This document shows positions 5,795-12,885 of a stretch of 13,027 bases of DNA, piece after piece. The position numbers were made by a program, and so were the translations under genes. Origin of the DNA: Bacteroidota bacterium (GTDB lineage: Bacteria > Bacteroidota > Bacteroidia > Flavobacteriales > Weeksellaceae); the NCBI GenBank assembly GCA_023448955.1, contig JAEXJU010000014.1:1-13027 (forward strand). Reading direction: 5' to 3'. Within the stretch, counting starts at the first letter, position 1; each line of letters starts with the position of its first letter. The notes under the pieces are model-generated. The model worked only from the letters and a program-made list of their open reading frames with translations. It ran no database searches and was not told the DNA's origin.

Positions 5795-7177
5795 ATGAAA
5801 AAACAACATCTCATCTTCGTTACAGTTTTTGCGGTTATCATTTTGTTTTACAAAGAATACATCGCGCTCAATCTTGGAATATTCGGTATTTTCCTCGCCA
5901 TTTTGACCTTCACACAAACCAAACCCGAAATCAGAACCAGGAAATTTCTCACACTTTTCGTTTGTACTATCTTTTCCTCATTCGCTTTCGCTTGGTTTGG
6001 AGACGGCATTTCTTTTATCGCCGTTTTTACTTCCTTGTTTTTGCTGAGGTTTCAAGGTACTTTTCCAAAACTAAAACCATTTCTTTATATTGAGATTTTG
6101 TTACTCAATCTTTTCACATTTTTGGGACGGGTTTTCAATCTGGAACAGTGGTATCAGAAATCTAGCAACAGCAGCAGTTTTGGCAAAAGATTCATTACAT
6201 TTTTTATGATTCCGGGCATTTTCATCACCTTGTTTCTGTGCATTTACTCAGCCGCAAGCTCACATTTTGATCAGTTTTTTAGCAATATAAAACTCGACTT
6301 TAGTTTTTTCCAAGTTTTTCTCTTGGCTGTTATTGGGTTTTACATCGGCTTCATCTTTTGGAATTTTGGAGTAGAAAGATTCATCTACAAACAAAACCGA
6401 CGTTTAGCCAATGATTTCCCTGGTCTTATCGATCTTCAAAAACCAACTTTCTCTTTTCTGGATGTAGATTCTGAAAGACTCAGCGGTTTGATTTCCTTTT
6501 CTGCGCTCAACATTATATTGGTAATCTTCATCATCACCTACAACTATGAGCAGTTTTATCAGGTTTCTGCTTCTGCAGACAGTTTAAGCGCAGAAACACA
6601 CGAACGTGTGAATGTGGTGATAATGTCTATCGCGATGGCAATTCTTGTGATTATGTTCTATTTCAAAGGAGGATTTAATTTTGATAAAAAAGCCAGAAAT
6701 CTTAAAACATCGGCCAAAATCTGGATTATTCTAAATGCCGTTTTATTGATTTCCGCATCGCTCAAAAACTCGGAATATATAGTTAATTATGGACTCACAT
6801 ACAAGCGTCTTGGCGTGTATGCTTTCCTTCTGATGGCTTTGATTGGATTGATTTTCACCTTCATCAAAATTGAGAGAAAGAAAACCAATGCCTTTCTTTT
6901 TAACAATATGTTTTGGGCGTGTTATGGCTTGATTTTGGTTTGCAGTTACGTGAACTGGGGTGGCATTATCACATCCAATAACATCGCACGAAAAGATTTT
7001 GCAGCACATTATCATCAGATTTCTATAAATTACAATGAAAAGTTACTGCTGGACTTCGCAGAAAAAACTGGAGATGACCAGATGAAGAAACAACTTCAGG
7101 AAAGAATAGAATCTTACAAGAAAGAAAACTTCCTATCAAAAATTTTATACTATGAATCTATTACCGTCAGAAAATAA
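5795..7177 (+). CDS. DUF4173/DUF4153-type polytopic membrane protein
   Basis: 460 residues with about ten to twelve hydrophobic segments spread from residue 5 to about 395, ending in a charged helical tail (430-455, FAEKTGDDQMKKQLQERIESYKK region). Features of the DUF4173 family are the SAETHERVNVVIMSIAMAI segment (about 265-283), the K-NSEYIVNYGLTYKRLGVYAFL segment (about 323-345), and the SNNIARKDF segment near 397-405. The function of this family is not established. Start at the ATG at 5795, preceded by AT-rich sequence. A longer overlapping frame beginning at 5731 in another register has no protein-like composition and is ignored. The last 26 bases overlap the nominal start of the next reading frame. 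No regulatory site was recognised beyond the repeat segment upstream. Confidence 0.78.
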   Translation: MKKQHLIFVTVFAVIILFYKEYIALNLGIFGIFLAILTFTQTKPEIRTRKFLTLFVCTIFSSFAFAWFGDGISFIAVFTSLFLLRFQGTFPKLKPFLYIEILLLNLFTFLGRVFNLEQWYQKSSNSSSFGKRFITFFMIPGIFITLFLCIYSAASSHFDQFFSNIKLDFSFFQVFLLAVIGFYIGFIFWNFGVERFIYKQNRRLANDFPGLIDLQKPTFSFLDVDSERLSGLISFSALNIILVIFIITYNYEQFYQVSASADSLSAETHERVNVVIMSIAMAILVIMFYFKGGFNFDKKARNLKTSAKIWIILNAVLLISASLKNSEYIVNYGLTYKRLGVYAFLLMALIGLIFTFIKIERKKTNAFLFNNMFWACYGLILVCSYVNWGGIITSNNIARKDFAAHYHQISINYNEKLLLDFAEKTGDDQMKKQLQERIESYKKENFLSKILYYESITVRK

Positions 7178-7748
7178 TAATTTGGGCAGCTTGATCCGCC
7201 TTCCGCTCCCGCTTTTTTCTTTTTTTGCAAAAAAGAAAAAGAGCTCCGCTCAAGTCGGGCTGCTGCAATTCGCCGTTCCAAAAAAATCCCTGAAATATCT
7301 TACACTGATACCAGTGTTTTTAATAGCCTGTAAAAAAGACCCAAAGGTACAAGACACAAAAGTAGATACCGTTACTACTATAGAAAAGCCGGTTGATACA
7401 TTGTCTGTAATACTGAAAACAGAGAAAGAATCCAATCAGAATATAGTCACAGTAGATGCATCAAAGATGCCGATAAGATTAAATCTGGAGATCAAAAATC
7501 CGGACGAACAATTAATTCTGAAGTTGGAAAACCTTAATCAGCCAAAAATCACAGGTCGTCTGAGAACCGATCAACCAATGAATTTGCGATTCAATCAGAT
7601 CAGATTGCCGGACAATACGTTTGACGGACCATTTGGACAAACCATTGAATATGAAACCAAGCAAAAAGGTGAATACTGGCTGATATTATCTAAAAGCAAT
7701 ATGGCCAGTGGAACGCCAACAGGAAAATTCTTTGTAAAAGTAGAATAA
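7152..7748 (+). CDS. Small lipoprotein with repeat-derived N-terminus; start uncertain
   Basis: The frame from the ATG at 7152 gives 198 residues. A lipoprotein signal appears only at 44-60 (KKSLKYLTLIPVFLIAC), with lipobox LIAC and Cys60; Lys61-Lys62-Asp63 follow. A normal signal would begin about residue 43, yet the codon there is CCA and no ATG is present. Residues 11-42 are the translation of the palindromic repeat at 7183-7275, including Pro/Leu-rich and Phe-Phe-Ala-Lys-Lys-Lys-Lys stretches. The repeat thus seems to have replaced or separated the start region. Translation from ATG 7152 (overlapping the previous gene by 26 bases) or TTG 7182 would still give a long basic n-region before the lipobox. 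The mature part (61-198) is a beta-rich domain with a PVDTLSVIL start and KGEYWLILSKS near the end; no family recognised. The body shows no frameshift. Confidence 0.6.
   Translation: MNLLPSENNNLGSLIRLPLPLFSFFAKKKKSSAQVGLLQFAVPKKSLKYLTLIPVFLIACKKDPKVQDTKVDTVTTIEKPVDTLSVILKTEKESNQNIVTVDASKMPIRLNLEIKNPDEQLILKLENLNQPKITGRLRTDQPMNLRFNQIRLPDNTFDGPFGQTIEYETKQKGEYWLILSKSNMASGTPTGKFFVKVE
7183..7275 (+). repeat. Palindromic repeat element (REP/MITE-like) inside the lipoprotein reading frame
   Basis: The core is an imperfect palindrome centred on GC at 7227-7228: the arm 7211-7226 (GC, T6, C, T7) pairs with 7229-7244 (A6, G, A5, GAGC), 13 of 16 bases. Outer flanks show weaker inversion: CAGCTTGATCC on the left against the complement of GCTCAAGTCGGGCTG on the right. 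Base composition switches sharply from AT-rich to C-rich and back. No transposase. I recall similar CCGCCTTCCGCTCCC-containing palindromes dispersed in Flavobacteriia, but this needs a genome search. Confidence 0.6.
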
Positions 7749-7750
7749 GA

Positions 7751-7778
7751 AAGAATCTCATCTGAGATTCTTTTTTTT
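7751..7778 (+). terminator. Rho-independent terminator after the lipoprotein gene
   Basis: AAGAATCTCA (7751-7760) pairs with TGAGATTCTT (7763-7772); the innermost pairs must open to form a loop. It is followed by an unbroken T run to 7778. It lies three bases after the stop codon, and its T run overlaps the stop codon of the convergent aroQ gene (7777-7779). Confidence 0.85.
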
Positions 7779-8184
7779 ACAGTAAACTTTGTAATGCAAG
7801 TTTATAACCCTTCATTCCGAAACCAGAGATAACTGCGTCACAGCTTTCCGCAGTCACGGACTTTTTACGAAATTCTTCGCGCTTGTAGATGTTACTGATG
7901 TGGATCTCAATTTTAGGTTTTTGAATATTTTTCAAGCAATCTGCAATTGCATAGGAATAATGCGTATAAGCACCGGGATTAATCACCACAGCGTCGAAAT
8001 CATCGTTTTGCAAACGGTTGATCAATTCGCCTTCAATATTGGATTGGTAGTAAAGGATTTCATCGTTAGGAAACTCTGGGCTTAATTCCAGAAGATAATC
8101 TTCCATAGAAACGGATCCGTATATTTCGGGTTCACGAGTTCCTAGCAAATTAAGATTAGGTCCGTTAATAATTAAGATTTTCAT
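7777..8184 (-). CDS. aroQ: Type II 3-dehydroquinate dehydratase
   Basis: From the ATG at 8184 the product is 135 residues beginning MKILIINGPNLNLLG; an in-frame TTG at 8193 would add three residues and is rejected. The enzyme removes water from 3-dehydroquinate to give 3-dehydroshikimate, step three of the shikimate pathway, in the cytoplasm, usually as a dodecamer. All active-site residues of the type II family are present at the expected spacing: Asn10, Arg17 and Tyr22 of the flexible lid (GTREPEIYG), Asn69 and His75 in NPGAYTHYSYA, Glu93 and His95 in IEIHISN, and Arg102 and Arg106 in YKREEFR. It converges with the lipoprotein gene and is preceded by the terminator of the rpsT unit, so it is transcribed alone. 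Confidence 0.95.
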   Translation of the reverse strand: MKILIINGPNLNLLGTREPEIYGSVSMEDYLLELSPEFPNDEILYYQSNIEGELINRLQNDDFDAVVINPGAYTHYSYAIADCLKNIQKPKIEIHISNIYKREEFRKKSVTAESCDAVISGFGMKGYKLALQSLL

Positions 8185-8201
8185 AGCAGTCAAATAATCA
8201 T

Positions 8202-8209
8202 CAAATATA
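8202..8209 (-). promoter_or_regulatory. -7 element of the aroQ promoter
   Basis: The minus strand reads TATATTTG here, a match to TAnnTTTG, 17 bases before the aroQ ATG. A second match, TATTTTTG, lies at 8211-8218. No clear TTTG -33 element is seen because that region is occupied by the upstream terminator. Confidence 0.4.
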
Positions 8210-8213
8210 ACAA

Positions 8214-8248
8214 AAATAAAAAACCTTCAGAAAAATCTGAAGGTTTTT
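8214..8248 (-). terminator. Strong terminator of the rpsT / tRNA-Glu transcript
   Basis: A perfect ten-base stem (8221-8230 with 8237-8246) around a six-base loop. In the minus direction it is followed by TTTTTTATTTTT-type sequence (8223 down to 8212), ideal for termination four bases after the tRNA. The plus direction also has T5, so it could work both ways. Confidence 0.88.
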
Positions 8249-8251
8249 AAG

Positions 8252-8323
8252 TAGCCCGTAGGGGAATCGAACCCCTCTTACCAGAATGAAAATCTGAGGT
8301 CCTAACCGATAGACGAACGGGCC
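8252..8323 (-). tRNA. tRNA-Glu (anticodon TTC), distal to rpsT
   Basis: 72 bases fold as a complete cloverleaf: acceptor GGCCCGT with ACGGGCT (G1-U72 wobble), D arm GTCTATCGGTTAGGAC, anticodon stem TCAGA/TCTGG with loop TTTTCAT (TTC anticodon), T arm AGGGG-TTCGATT-CCCCT, discriminator A. CCA is not encoded. It starts ten bases after the rpsT stop codon, so it must be cut from the rpsT transcript. Confidence 0.96.
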
Positions 8324-8333
8324 AGGATTTATA

Positions 8334-8588
8334 TTAAGCTAAGCTGTTTACGTGCTTAGTTAATTTGCTTTTTAAGTTAGCTGCTTTATTCTTGTGAATA
8401 ATGTTTTTCTTAGCTAATTTATCTAATAAAGAAATTACTTTTGGTAATTGCTCAGATGCAGCTGCTTTATCCGCTTCATTTCTTAATACTTTCACAGCTG
8501 TTCTTGCAGTCTTGTGGTAGTATCTGTTACGAAGTCTTCTAACTTCGTTCTGTCTGATTCTCTTAAGTGCTGATTTATGATTTGCCAT
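8334..8588 (-). CDS. rpsT: 30S ribosomal protein S20
   Basis: 84 residues from the ATG at 8588 (MANHKSALKRIRQNEVRRLRN), the normal S20 length; an extension to 8609 in the same frame would reach into the promoter and is rejected. S20 is a primary binding protein at the base of the 30S body, contacting 16S rRNA helices 9, 11 and 44. The all-helical, lysine/arginine-rich sequence is typical: ANHKSALKRIRQ at the start, RYYHKTARTAVK in the middle, and KKNIIHKNKAANLKSKLTKHVNSLA at the end, where the HKNKAA-RKSRL-type segment is the family signature. It has its own promoter at 8607-8638 and is co-transcribed with the tRNA-Glu ten bases downstream. No leader long enough for a structured autoregulatory site is seen. 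Confidence 0.97.
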   Translation of the reverse strand: MANHKSALKRIRQNEVRRLRNRYYHKTARTAVKVLRNEADKAAASEQLPKVISLLDKLAKKNIIHKNKAANLKSKLTKHVNSLA

Positions 8589-8606
8589 AACGTTCAAATG
8601 TGGGTG

Positions 8607-8638
8607 CAAAGATAAAAGTTAATTTTTAATTTGCAAAA
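8607..8638 (-). promoter_or_regulatory. rpsT promoter
   Basis: The minus strand shows TTTTG (8638-8634), a 19-base spacer, and TATCTTTG (8614-8607), a near-ideal Bacteroidetes -33/-7 pair. The start codon is at 8588, giving a leader of roughly a dozen bases. Confidence 0.8.
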
Positions 8639-8672
8639 CTTTTTTAATAATTTTTTAAAATTTATTTTTTTG

Positions 8673-8744
8673 TAGCCTATAGGGGAATCGAACCCCTGTT
8701 GCAAGAATGAAAATCTTGAGTCCTAACCACTAGACGAATAGGCC
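8673..8744 (-). tRNA. tRNA-Glu (anticodon TTC), proximal to the amidase gene
   Basis: 72-base cloverleaf: acceptor GGCCTAT with ATAGGCT, D arm GTCTAGTGGTTAGGAC, anticodon stem CAAGA/TCTTG with loop TTTTCAT, T arm AGGGG-TTCGATT-CCCCT, discriminator A; CCA not encoded. It differs from the copy at 8252 by compensatory acceptor pairs and in the anticodon stem. It has its own promoter (8763-8794). No convincing hairpin terminator separates it from rpsT, so some read-through is likely. Confidence 0.96.
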
Positions 8745-8762
8745 GTTTGTGATTTCGGAGTG

Positions 8763-8794
8763 CAAAAATATAGACTTTCTTGTATTCTTGCAAA
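8763..8794 (-). promoter_or_regulatory. Promoter of the proximal tRNA-Glu
   Basis: The minus strand shows TTTG (8794-8791), a 20-base spacer, and TATTTTTG (8770-8763), matching -33 TTTG and -7 TAnnTTTG. The tRNA begins 18 bases downstream of the -7 element. The -33 element starts nine bases after the amidase stop codon. Confidence 0.75.
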
Positions 8795-8803
8795 TTTCTG
8801 AAG

Positions 8804-10087
8804 CTATTTTATTCTTTTTTCTATCACTGTATTTGTAATGTCTTTGTTTTCAAGCTCTTTTTGTGCCTTAACTGCATCCTCCAAAGTTTTGTATTTTCCG
8901 TATGTGTAATAAAAAACACCACTTTCTTTGTTTCTTTCCATATCTGGAAGCGTTTTCATAATATATGATTTCGAATCTAATTTATCTCTTCCTGCATAAA
9001 CTTCGATGGTGTAATAACCACTCGCTAAAGACTGATTGGGAACAAAACTTATGGACATTGCATTTCTGAATCCGGAATCTTTAGCGGTTTTGAGATTGTT
9101 ATCTCTCACGGATGCGTAATTGGTAGTTCCGTAATAATACTTGTAATTTCCGTTTTCTTTGATAGGAAGGATATATTTCAGGCCTTTCAGGGCAGGATCG
9201 TTTTCAGTATATCTCGTCGGCGTGCTCATCAGTAATATTCTGAAATCATTTTTAAGAGGTTGCTCAGCCGGTTTTTCAGGTTCAGGTTCTTTTACATTTC
9301 TGTCAACCAGTTTTTTATAACTTGTAATGGCGTTGTAAATACTTTCTGCTATAGATTGCTGTCCTTCTTCGGTGGATATGTAATGTGCATCATCATAATT
9401 ATTAACGAATCCGGTTTCTATAAGAATGGAAGGCATTGCATTCATTCTGAGAACGTGCAGGTTTTCCTGTTTTACACCACGCGATAATCTTTTATCTTTT
9501 TTGACAAAATTCTCTTCCACAAGACCACCAATTATGAGGCTTGCCTGCAGGTATTTGCTTTGTTGTATTTTAAGCGCAATGAGAGATTCTGGCGAGCTTG
9601 GATTGTAGGATGCAAAATTCTCTTTGTCCTTTTCATCCAGGAAAATAACATCGTTTTCAGCTTTTGCTACATCCAGATTGGTCTTGTTTTGATTTGGTCC
9701 CTGTACAAAGGTTTCAGTGCCTTGTGCTGTTGCGCTTCTGCTGGGCGAAGAATTAACGTGAACTGAAATGAACAGGTCTGCTTTACTCCTGTTGGCCAGA
9801 TCTGTTCTGTAAGTTAGTGAAGGATATTCATCAATCTTTCTGGTGTAGATCACTTTGTAATCTTTGTTCTTTTCCAGCATTCTTCCAAGTTTCAGAACAA
9901 TGCCGAGTGTTACATTTTTTTCCATTACAGTTCCGATGTCACTGTAGTTTCTGTTGGCTCCAATGTCACTTCCACCGTGTCCTGCATCCAGAACAATTGT
10001 GAATTTTTTCTGGGAATATAAGCTGCTAATACCAACAAAAAATATCAAGAGAAAAAAAAATTTCTTATAAAGTGTAGGCCTGATCAT
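8804..10087 (-). CDS. N-acetylmuramoyl-L-alanine amidase (Amidase_3) with SPOR-like C-terminus
   Basis: 427 residues. A signal peptide is clear at 1-25 (YKKFFFLLIFFVGISSLYSQ), so the enzyme is exported. Residues 29-258 are a zinc-dependent Amidase_3 domain, which cuts the lactyl-amide bond between muramic acid and the stem peptide. The zinc ligands are His37 in DAGHGG, Glu56 in MEKNVTLG and His110 in SVHVNS, and the catalytic glutamate is Glu224 in LIETGFVNN. A long insertion at about 128-175 (FVQGPNQN...NPSSPES) is where regulatory helices of AmiA/B/C lie. After a proline/glutamate linker (266-276), residues 282-427 appear to hold two SPOR-like halves (DFRILLMSTP..., VFYYTYGKYKTLEDAVKAQKEL), which would recruit it to glycan at division sites. 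It is divergent from lptD with 42 bases between start codons. SPOR assignment is by pattern and less certain. Confidence 0.92.
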   Translation of the reverse strand: MIRPTLYKKFFFLLIFFVGISSLYSQKKFTIVLDAGHGGSDIGANRNYSDIGTVMEKNVTLGIVLKLGRMLEKNKDYKVIYTRKIDEYPSLTYRTDLANRSKADLFISVHVNSSPSRSATAQGTETFVQGPNQNKTNLDVAKAENDVIFLDEKDKENFASYNPSSPESLIALKIQQSKYLQASLIIGGLVEENFVKKDKRLSRGVKQENLHVLRMNAMPSILIETGFVNNYDDAHYISTEEGQQSIAESIYNAITSYKKLVDRNVKEPEPEKPAEQPLKNDFRILLMSTPTRYTENDPALKGLKYILPIKENGNYKYYYGTTNYASVRDNNLKTAKDSGFRNAMSISFVPNQSLASGYYTIEVYAGRDKLDSKSYIMKTLPDMERNKESGVFYYTYGKYKTLEDAVKAQKELENKDITNTVIEKRIK

Positions 10088-10107
10088 TTTAATCTTTAAA
10101 ATTTAAT

Positions 10108-10115
10108 TAATTTTG
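10108..10115 (+). promoter_or_regulatory. -7 element of the lptD promoter in the divergent amidase/lptD intergenic region
   Basis: TAATTTTG matches TAnnTTTG, 14 bases before the lptD ATG at 10130, implying a very short leader. A clear -33 TTTG is missing. The whole divergent gap is only 42 bases, so the amidase promoter must overlap on the other strand; there I see only a poor TAAATTTT match. Confidence 0.45.
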
Positions 10116-10129
10116 AACCCAATTTCAGA

Positions 10130-12751
10130 ATGACTGCATTGGCTCGAAGTATTTTCAAAAATATATTACTAATTTTAAATATCCTAATTTTTAACAATAT
10201 TTTATCACAAACTGTGCCTCAAAATATTGATAAGAAAAGTGATATTAGAGATTCCGTCAGTTTACGTAAAGATACTGTAACTGCGAAGAAAGATACCATT
10301 CTTCCAAAAGAAGAACTGGAAGATGTGGTTAAAACCAAAGCTGAGTACAGAAGCAGCTCATCCATATCTAACAAACAAACTTCCCTTAATAAAAAGGCTC
10401 AGATTATCTATCAGGATATGCAGATTGATGCGGATTATATCCGAATAGATTGGGAAACGGGAAAGATCTATGCAAGAGGTGAGCAGGATGATAAGGGCAA
10501 AATCATAAAGCCGGCTATTGCGACACAAGGCGGGAAACAATACGAATATAATGAGGTAATCTACAATTATAAAACCAAGCAGGCAATTGCTTTCAATGCG
10601 AGAACAGAGGAGAGTGAAGGGGTGATTGTGGCAGAGAAAACCAAGAAGTATAATGATTCCGTGTTCTTTATGAGAAAGGCTATTTATACTACGGACGAGT
10701 ATTTTATCAAGAAGAAAGATACACTGCCGGATTATCATATGTCTGCACCAAATATTAAGCTGATTAAAGGTAAGAATAGTTCTCAGCTGGTTACAGGGCC
10801 TATTCAGCTTTATATAGAACAGGTTCCGACGCCACTTGTGATGCCTTTTGCGATTCTTCCATTTTCGGATAAAAGATCCGCAGGGATTTTAATCCCGAGT
10901 TTTGGAGAGCGTCAGGATGTTGGTTTTTTTCTTAACGGCTTAGGTTACTATCAGCCGATTGGAGATCATTTTGATCTTAAAATTCTCTCGGATTTTTACA
11001 CCAAAGGAAGCTGGAACCTGAAACCGGAACTAAACTATCTCAAAAAATACAGATATTCCGGAAACTTTGCGGCAGATTATGGCTATACAGTGCGAGGGAT
11101 TAAAGGCCTGGATGATTATTCCAGAACCAAGACTTTCCGTATTGCTTGGCGCCATTCTCAGGATTCCAAAGCTAATCCTTATTTTACCTTTAATGCCAGT
11201 GTAGATATTGTAAGCAGTAAGTTTTACAATAATACAGTTAACAATAATTATATTTTCAACGGAAACGTTCTCAACACCACTCAGACTTCAAGGATCAATG
11301 TCACAAAGAGATTTCTGAATCTGCCTATCACCATCAGTGCTAGTGCGGGCTACAACCAGAATTTTGCGACCGGTCTCACGGATATCCGTTTGCCTGATAT
11401 GACTGTTGCTGTCAATCAGTTTTATCTTTTTAAACCAAAGACAGGTGTCAGAACAGGATTGCTGGAAAATATCAACGTCAATACCGGATTTGCGCTCAGT
11501 AATTATGTTACAACCACAGAAGATCAGCTTTTCAAAAAACAGATGTGGCAGGATTTGAAAACGGGAGCTAAAAATAACATTTCGCTTTCCACCAATACAA
11601 CATTGGCCAAGTATTTTACGTTCTCACTGAGTGCCAATGCAGATAATGTGCTGACTACCAAAACACTTGAAAAAAGCTTTAATCCTGTTACCAATAAAAT
11701 TGATAATGTTTATAATAACGGTATCGCTGCCTATTCCACATTCTCTACAAGTGCGAGTTTGCAGACTGTTTTGTACGGACAGAAGAATTTTGGAAAGAAA
11801 TCACCTATTGTCGCTATCAGACATATGATGACGCCAAGTTTCAGCTTTACTTATTCACCGGATTTCGGTGCCAGAAACTGGGGATATTACAGAGATTATG
11901 CTAATGCAAGGGGCGAGATCACACCATACTCTATTTTTGAAGGCGGAATTTATGGCGCACCTTCCACAGGTCTTACACAAAGCCTAGGATTCAATATTGC
12001 CAATAATATAGAGATGAAGGTAAAATCCAAAAGCGATTCTACCGGTGTGAAGAAGGTGAAGATCTTTGAAAACCTGAATGTTTCCGGAGGTTATAACTTT
12101 GCTGCGGAAAAATATAAATGGTCTGTGTTCAGCGTCAATGCACAATCTTCTTTCTTTGATAATAAACTGAATGTCAATTCCAGCCTCACAATCGAGCCTT
12201 ATCAGATTGTGTTTGCCGATGGCAGCGATACAGGGATCAGAACAGAGAACTTCGGGCACTTCAGCCTGCAAGGTTTCAATCTACAGCTTTCTTATCCGAT
12301 GAGTGATGCCATATTCGGGAAAAAAGAAGACTTATCAAAAAAATATAAGAAGAAAGGGGAGATCAGGAATGAGAATTATTATTTTGATGATGATAATTAC
12401 GCCCATTATATCCCGACCTGGACCCTGAACGTCAATGCCAACTATGCTTACACAAGGGGACTTTCCAGACTTGGGACAAAGGTTGCAACCGTAGGGCTGG
12501 ACGGAAGCATCAAGCTCACGCCATACTGGAATATCAACGGAAGCACCAATTATGATATCGTCAATAAAACTTTGGCATATACCAGGTTAGGCTTCTCCAG
12601 AGACCAGAGAAGTTTCACCATCACCTTCAACTGGGTACCGTTCGGACAGTATAAAGTATATGATTTCTTTATCGGTATCAAGGCCAACATTCTGAAAGAT
12701 GCCGTGAAGTATAAAGAAAGAAGTTTTACGCAGCCTAACAGTACTTTTTAA
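10130..12751 (+). CDS. lptD: Outer-membrane LPS-assembly protein LptD (OstA), Bacteroidetes type
   Basis: 873 residues. Residues 1-27 are a signal peptide (SIFKNILLILNILIFNNILSQ). A serine/lysine-rich linker (28-85) precedes the periplasmic OstA/beta-jellyroll domain at about 88-240 (QIIYQDMQIDADYIRIDWE, GKIYARGEQD, SAPNIKLIKG), which receives lipopolysaccharide from the LptA bridge. The segment VPTPLVMPFAILPFSDKRSAG (about 233-253), followed by GILIPSFGERQDVGFFLNGLGYY, is the strongly conserved start of the LptD barrel, and the rest (to 873) is aromatic-rich alternating beta strands. LptD with LptE inserts LPS into the outer leaflet. The protein contains no cysteine, so it cannot use the disulfide maturation switch of E. 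coli LptD. Start: the ATG at 10130, the only one giving the signal peptide. It is followed by ridA after 134 bases. Confidence 0.93.
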   Translation: MTALARSIFKNILLILNILIFNNILSQTVPQNIDKKSDIRDSVSLRKDTVTAKKDTILPKEELEDVVKTKAEYRSSSSISNKQTSLNKKAQIIYQDMQIDADYIRIDWETGKIYARGEQDDKGKIIKPAIATQGGKQYEYNEVIYNYKTKQAIAFNARTEESEGVIVAEKTKKYNDSVFFMRKAIYTTDEYFIKKKDTLPDYHMSAPNIKLIKGKNSSQLVTGPIQLYIEQVPTPLVMPFAILPFSDKRSAGILIPSFGERQDVGFFLNGLGYYQPIGDHFDLKILSDFYTKGSWNLKPELNYLKKYRYSGNFAADYGYTVRGIKGLDDYSRTKTFRIAWRHSQDSKANPYFTFNASVDIVSSKFYNNTVNNNYIFNGNVLNTTQTSRINVTKRFLNLPITISASAGYNQNFATGLTDIRLPDMTVAVNQFYLFKPKTGVRTGLLENINVNTGFALSNYVTTTEDQLFKKQMWQDLKTGAKNNISLSTNTTLAKYFTFSLSANADNVLTTKTLEKSFNPVTNKIDNVYNNGIAAYSTFSTSASLQTVLYGQKNFGKKSPIVAIRHMMTPSFSFTYSPDFGARNWGYYRDYANARGEITPYSIFEGGIYGAPSTGLTQSLGFNIANNIEMKVKSKSDSTGVKKVKIFENLNVSGGYNFAAEKYKWSVFSVNAQSSFFDNKLNVNSSLTIEPYQIVFADGSDTGIRTENFGHFSLQGFNLQLSYPMSDAIFGKKEDLSKKYKKKGEIRNENYYFDDDNYAHYIPTWTLNVNANYAYTRGLSRLGTKVATVGLDGSIKLTPYWNINGSTNYDIVNKTLAYTRLGFSRDQRSFTITFNWVPFGQYKVYDFFIGIKANILKDAVKYKERSFTQPNSTF

Positions 12752-12858
12752 AACCTGTAGTCAATGTTAAAAGTTAGGTAATCAGTATTATTAGACTTTT
12801 TTCATCGACAAAAAAAGAATCTTATGACTGCTTGCTTCTTACTTCCGACTAATTTATA

Positions 12859-12866
12859 TAGTTTTG
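12859..12866 (+). promoter_or_regulatory. -7 element of the ridA promoter
   Basis: TAGTTTTG is an exact TAnnTTTG match 19 bases before the ridA start codon. The nearest TTG upstream (12832-12834) is 24 bases away, rather far, so the -33 assignment is open. The rest of the 134-base gap after lptD (12752-12885) shows no clear hairpin terminator. Confidence 0.55.
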
Positions 12867-12885
12867 TAAAAATTAATTATTGAAC

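Noticed and set aside
5731..6093. 120-residue open frame overlapping the start of the DUF4173 gene
   Set aside because: It lies in another register of a well-formed membrane protein gene, is rich in Arg/His/Phe without domain pattern, and begins inside the repeat segment.
7786..7801. AACTTTGTAATGCAAG, resembling the 17-base operator
   Set aside because: It lies at the coding 3' end of aroQ (LALQSLL codons), not at a promoter, and its second half site is broken.
8334..8609. Longer S20 with seven extra N-terminal residues
   Set aside because: The extension would cover the -7 element of the rpsT promoter; S20 proteins begin MANHKSA.
8673..8744. Two tRNA-Glu genes as attachment sites of an integrated element around rpsT
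   Set aside because: The segment between them is only rpsT; there is no integrase, and the tRNAs differ by selected compensatory changes and not as direct repeats.
10358..10738. 126-residue minus-strand open frame inside lptD
   Set aside because: It is a shadow on the opposite strand of the conserved OstA domain region.
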